From positions 1 to 34,862 of the forward strand of contig NZ_WHVW01000028.1 in NCBI RefSeq assembly GCF_009651005.1: DNA of 34,862 bases, written 5' to 3'. This DNA is from Sporosarcina obsidiansis. Its GTDB lineage: Bacteria; Bacillota; Bacilli; Bacillales_A; Planococcaceae. Below the pieces are notes generated by a model. That model saw only the letters and a list, made by a program, of their open reading frames with translations, made no database searches and had not been told where the DNA came from. Positions 32,077 to 34,862 of this stretch are shown piece by piece. The stretch's first letter is position 1. Every line of letters starts with the position of its first letter. Position numbers and translations under genes: made by a program.

Positions 32077-32533
32077 AAGTGAAGGAAGTCGGATAATCGA
32101 TCAACATAAAGATTTCTTCATTTTCCTTCAGTTCAATAAAAGTAAGCGACACAATTCACAAGGGAATCAACCAGTTACTCCTAACTAGAATACCAATTGA
32201 TTCAAGTGCACTGCCAATGGATTAATGATTTACAGAGTGACTGAATTCAAAAGGCTAAATCGGCCATGAAGTTTCCTTTACATTCCGTGTTTATATAAAA
32301 GGATGTTCAAATCTATATTAAGTAGAACTAACCATTACAAATGAACAATGCCAACTAAAAGGGCTTATTGATAAAAAGTGCAAAGACATTTTGGTTGTAG
32401 ACTAAAATTCCAAAAACAGTATCTATATCAATTTATTAATAGAAAAGATATTATTATTTAATAGTAAAAGCCCTTTTTAAAGAAATCCTTATCTTGTAAT
32501 TAACACAGTAATCATTGAAGGGAAAGAAGAAAA
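32077..32533. other. Gene-free region between the two aldehyde dehydrogenase genes
   Basis: No gene is seen. AAAAGGGCTT at 32357-32366 is complementary to AAGCCCTTTT at 32468-32477, 101 bases apart, with GATAT/ATATC blocks between; the second arm is followed by T/A-rich sequence. This could be a long-loop terminator or a structured leader for the betaine-aldehyde dehydrogenase gene. A weak GAAGGAA/TTCCTTC dyad follows the upstream gene near 32080-32130. Confidence 0.4.
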
Positions 32534-34006
32534 ATGTTGAAACTTAAAATGTACATTGATGGTAAATGGAAAGAGTCCATATCAAAAAAAACACAGGATG
32601 TAATTAACCCTGCTACTGGAGAAGTAATTGCTAAAGCAGCAAGTGGAAATGCAGAAGATGCAAGGATTGCGATTGAGACGGCGAGAAAAACATTTGATAG
32701 CGGAATATGGTCGGAGATGCCTAATTCAGAAAGAGCATCTTTCCTATTTAAAATTGCAGATAAAATTGAGGAAATCAGTGAAGAGTTGATTCGTCTTGAA
32801 ACGCTAGACAATGGTAAAACTTTTCGTGAATCGGGATATGATGTAAGTGATGCAGCAGAATGTTTTCGCTACTATGCTGGACTTATTACAAAAATGGATG
32901 GCCAGACTTATAGTGCTTCAGAGACTATACAGACAATTGTGATTCATGAACCTGTTGGTGTTTGCGGACTTATTGTTCCTTGGAACCACCCATTTCTAAT
33001 GTGTGCATGGAAAATTGCTCCTGCACTAGCAGCAGGAAACACCATTGTATTTAAACCTTCTGAGATGACACCTATAACTGCAACAAAGCTGTTTGAAATT
33101 ATTGAGGAAGTAGGGATTCCAGATGGCGTTGCGAATTTAGTGATGGGACCTGGACGTGAAGTGGGAAATGAAATCTCTACTAATTCTCTAGTTGATCAAA
33201 TATCGCTTATTGGTGGTACGAATACTGGTCGTCAAATTATGAAAGCAGCATCGGAAAACATTACTAACATCTCACTCGAACTCGGTGGAAAGTCACCTAA
33301 CATTATATTTTCAGATGCAGATTTCGAAACTGCCGTAGATTACGCACTATACGGAATTTACTTTGGATCTGGACAAGTATGCTCTGCTGGATCTCGAATT
33401 TTAGTGGAAGAATCTATCTGTCAAGAATTCACTGAAAAATTTATTGAGCGTGCTAAACAAATTAGGGTTGGAACAGGTGACAATCCGGATTCAGAAATGG
33501 GCCCTCTTGTAAGTCATCAGCATATGGAGAGTGTATTAAATTATATTGAAATCGGAAAAGAAGAAGGAGCACATCTTGCATGCGGGGGATACCGACTCGA
33601 AGAAAATGGTCTAGATAGTGGATATTTTATTGCACCAACTGTATTCACCCATGTTACACCCGAAATGAGAATTGTCCGGGAAGAAATATTTGGTCCAGTC
33701 GCAGTGATTCAATCTTTCAAAGATGAGAAAGAGGCTATTTACCTTGCAAATCATACGAAGTACGGACTTGCAGGAAGCGTCTTTACAAATGACAGCGCTA
33801 AAGCATTACGTGTAATAAAAAAAGTTAGAGCTGGCATTACTTATATAAATACCTATCACCAAGGATTTGTTCAGGCACCTTGGGGTGGTTATAAACAAAG
33901 CGGCATTGGCCGGGGATTAGGGACATTTGGATTGCAAGAATTTCAAGAAACCAAACAAATTAATATCAATCTACAAGTTGAGCCTGTTGGTTGGTTCGAG
34001 AATTAA
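32534..34006 (+). CDS. gbsA: Betaine-aldehyde dehydrogenase-like enzyme
   Basis: The 490-residue aldehyde dehydrogenase resembles Bacillus GbsA along its length: VPWNHPFL (Asn151), LELGGKSPN (Glu249), GQVCSAGSR (Cys283), and the C-terminal INTYHQGFVQAPWGGYKQSGIGR, where the betaine-aldehyde branch has a similar aromatic-rich loop. It would oxidise betaine aldehyde to glycine betaine with NAD+. AAGGGAAAGAAG precedes the ATG. A GbsB-like alcohol dehydrogenase follows after 18 bases, the same order as gbsAB in Bacillus subtilis, where the pair makes the osmoprotectant from choline. Here it sits beside a Rieske operon, so it may serve catabolism instead. Confidence 0.85.
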   Translation: MLKLKMYIDGKWKESISKKTQDVINPATGEVIAKAASGNAEDARIAIETARKTFDSGIWSEMPNSERASFLFKIADKIEEISEELIRLETLDNGKTFRESGYDVSDAAECFRYYAGLITKMDGQTYSASETIQTIVIHEPVGVCGLIVPWNHPFLMCAWKIAPALAAGNTIVFKPSEMTPITATKLFEIIEEVGIPDGVANLVMGPGREVGNEISTNSLVDQISLIGGTNTGRQIMKAASENITNISLELGGKSPNIIFSDADFETAVDYALYGIYFGSGQVCSAGSRILVEESICQEFTEKFIERAKQIRVGTGDNPDSEMGPLVSHQHMESVLNYIEIGKEEGAHLACGGYRLEENGLDSGYFIAPTVFTHVTPEMRIVREEIFGPVAVIQSFKDEKEAIYLANHTKYGLAGSVFTNDSAKALRVIKKVRAGITYINTYHQGFVQAPWGGYKQSGIGRGLGTFGLQEFQETKQININLQVEPVGWFEN

Positions 34007-34024
34007 TATAAGAGGAGAGAGAGT

Positions 34025-34862
34025 ATGGAATTTCAATTTTTATTGTCAACTAAAGTTATTATGAAAAAAGGTATTCGTTTTGAAGCAGGTAAAGTTCTGC
34101 GAGAAAACCTTCTAGAACATGTATTGATCATTACAGACAGAGGAATAAAAAGCGCAGGGTTGCTAGAAGATATCTACAAAAGTTTACAAGATAATGATAT
34201 AACATTTGATGAGTATTATGATGTGAAGCCAAATCCTAGAGATACAGACTGTGATTTTGCAGCAAATAAATTTAGAAACAAAAAAATCGAGGGCATACTT
34301 ACCATCGGCGGAGGGAGTGCAATTGATACAGCAAAAGCAATTAGTATTCTTCTTGCAAATGATGGAAGTATTAAAGATTACGAAGGTATTTCTGTTGCAC
34401 CGATTGATCCACTTCCTATTATTTCCATACCCACAACTGCAGGAACAGGCAGTGAGGTAACATTCTGGTCTATAATCACAGATACAAAAAATGAGTATAA
34501 AATGGCTATTGGTGATCCTAGGATTGCACCTAAAGTAGCCTTACTTGATACAGAATTAACTGCTTCCTTACCGGCCTTTATTGCGGCAAGTACTGGTATG
34601 GATGCGTTAACGCATGCCATTGAAGCTTATACCTGTAAGGTAGCAAATCCTATTAGTGATGGAATGGCTTTACATGCAATTCGCCTTATTTGTGGGAACC
34701 TTGAAAAGGCAGTCTATGGAAAGGACAATGAATCTGCTCGTGAAAACATGCTGATAGGAAGCCTGATTGCAGGTATTGCATTCGGAAACGCTGATACAGC
34801 TAGTGTTCATTGTGTAGCAGAGGCCATTGGGGGATTATATGATACCCCGCACGGTGTAGCAA
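34025..34862 (+). CDS. gbsB: Iron-containing (type III) alcohol dehydrogenase, GbsB-like, cut by the window end
   Basis: The first 279 codons are present; the rest lies outside the window. Seen: GGGSAIDTAKAI (NAD binding, residues 95-106), IPTTAGTGSEVT (135-146), and the metal ligands Asp193 and His197 in MDALTHAIEAY, His262 in VHCVAEAIGG and His276 in TPHG. These match Fe-dependent alcohol dehydrogenases; the place directly after a GbsA-like gene points to choline dehydrogenase GbsB (choline to betaine aldehyde). AGAGGAGAGAG lies just before ATG 34025. Another alcohol substrate is possible. Confidence 0.85.
   Translation, partial: MEFQFLLSTKVIMKKGIRFEAGKVLRENLLEHVLIITDRGIKSAGLLEDIYKSLQDNDITFDEYYDVKPNPRDTDCDFAANKFRNKKIEGILTIGGGSAIDTAKAISILLANDGSIKDYEGISVAPIDPLPIISIPTTAGTGSEVTFWSIITDTKNEYKMAIGDPRIAPKVALLDTELTASLPAFIAASTGMDALTHAIEAYTCKVANPISDGMALHAIRLICGNLEKAVYGKDNESARENMLIGSLIAGIAFGNADTASVHCVAEAIGGLYDTPHGVA

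Overview
The window reads as chromosomal DNA of a low-GC, Gram-positive, aerobic Bacillota, most likely Bacillales and plausibly a Planococcaceae such as Sporosarcina. The reasons are AT-rich intergenic DNA, strong AGGAGG-type ribosome sites, a Leu T-box leader, a guanidine-I riboswitch, a SigV/RsiV pair, a YumC-type ferredoxin reductase and GbsA/GbsB-like enzymes. The genus is an inference from general resemblance, not from a search.

Layout. Bases 1-1915 hold an FMN azoreductase (azoR), then a guanidine-I riboswitch controlling a two-subunit SMR exporter (ykkC-ykkD). Bases 2268-3530 hold a lipoprotein on the minus strand. Bases 3600-5830 hold leuA behind a long leader with four TAGAAAAC octamers, a CodY-like box, a consensus promoter and a Leu T-box; a structured intergenic element lies between T-box and gene. 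Bases 6014-6913 hold a secreted stalk-domain protein. Bases 7018-7689 are an exact 42-bp x 16 tandem array lying between two convergent terminators. Bases 7789-9226 (minus) hold a YedE/YedF-type sulfur (or selenium) import pair. Bases 9378-11744 (minus) hold sigV, rsiV and a polysaccharide deacetylase, which looks like a lysozyme-stress module with its own ECF promoter. Bases 11958-15587 hold an EamA transporter, a nitroreductase with a Fur box, a small membrane protein and an AbgT transporter.

Bases 16601-21749 form a dicarboxylate module: a GntR/FCD regulator, a DASS anion symporter, a two-subunit class I Fe-S hydro-lyase (L-tartrate dehydratase/fumarase type) and an FAH-family enzyme. The divergent promoters for the transporter and the enzymes each carry a similar palindrome (core GTATAC / TATACGTTA) exactly between -35 and -10. 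Bases 21961-22578 are a decayed IclR regulator gene. Bases 23044-26393 hold YitT, a DAACS-family symporter and a DUF985 cupin protein.

Bases 26577-34862 form a catabolic locus: a PAS/sigma-54 activator diverges from an operon with a clear -24/-12 promoter encoding a ferredoxin reductase, a ferredoxin, a Rieske oxygenase of the quaternary-ammonium type and an aldehyde dehydrogenase. These are followed by a betaine-aldehyde-dehydrogenase-like enzyme and a GbsB-like iron alcohol dehydrogenase cut by the window end. Together these could oxidise choline to glycine betaine and demethylate or cleave it, or attack another quaternary amine such as carnitine. The most unusual items are the 42-bp array, the sigma-54-controlled Rieske locus and the operator-in-spacer pair of the dicarboxylate module.
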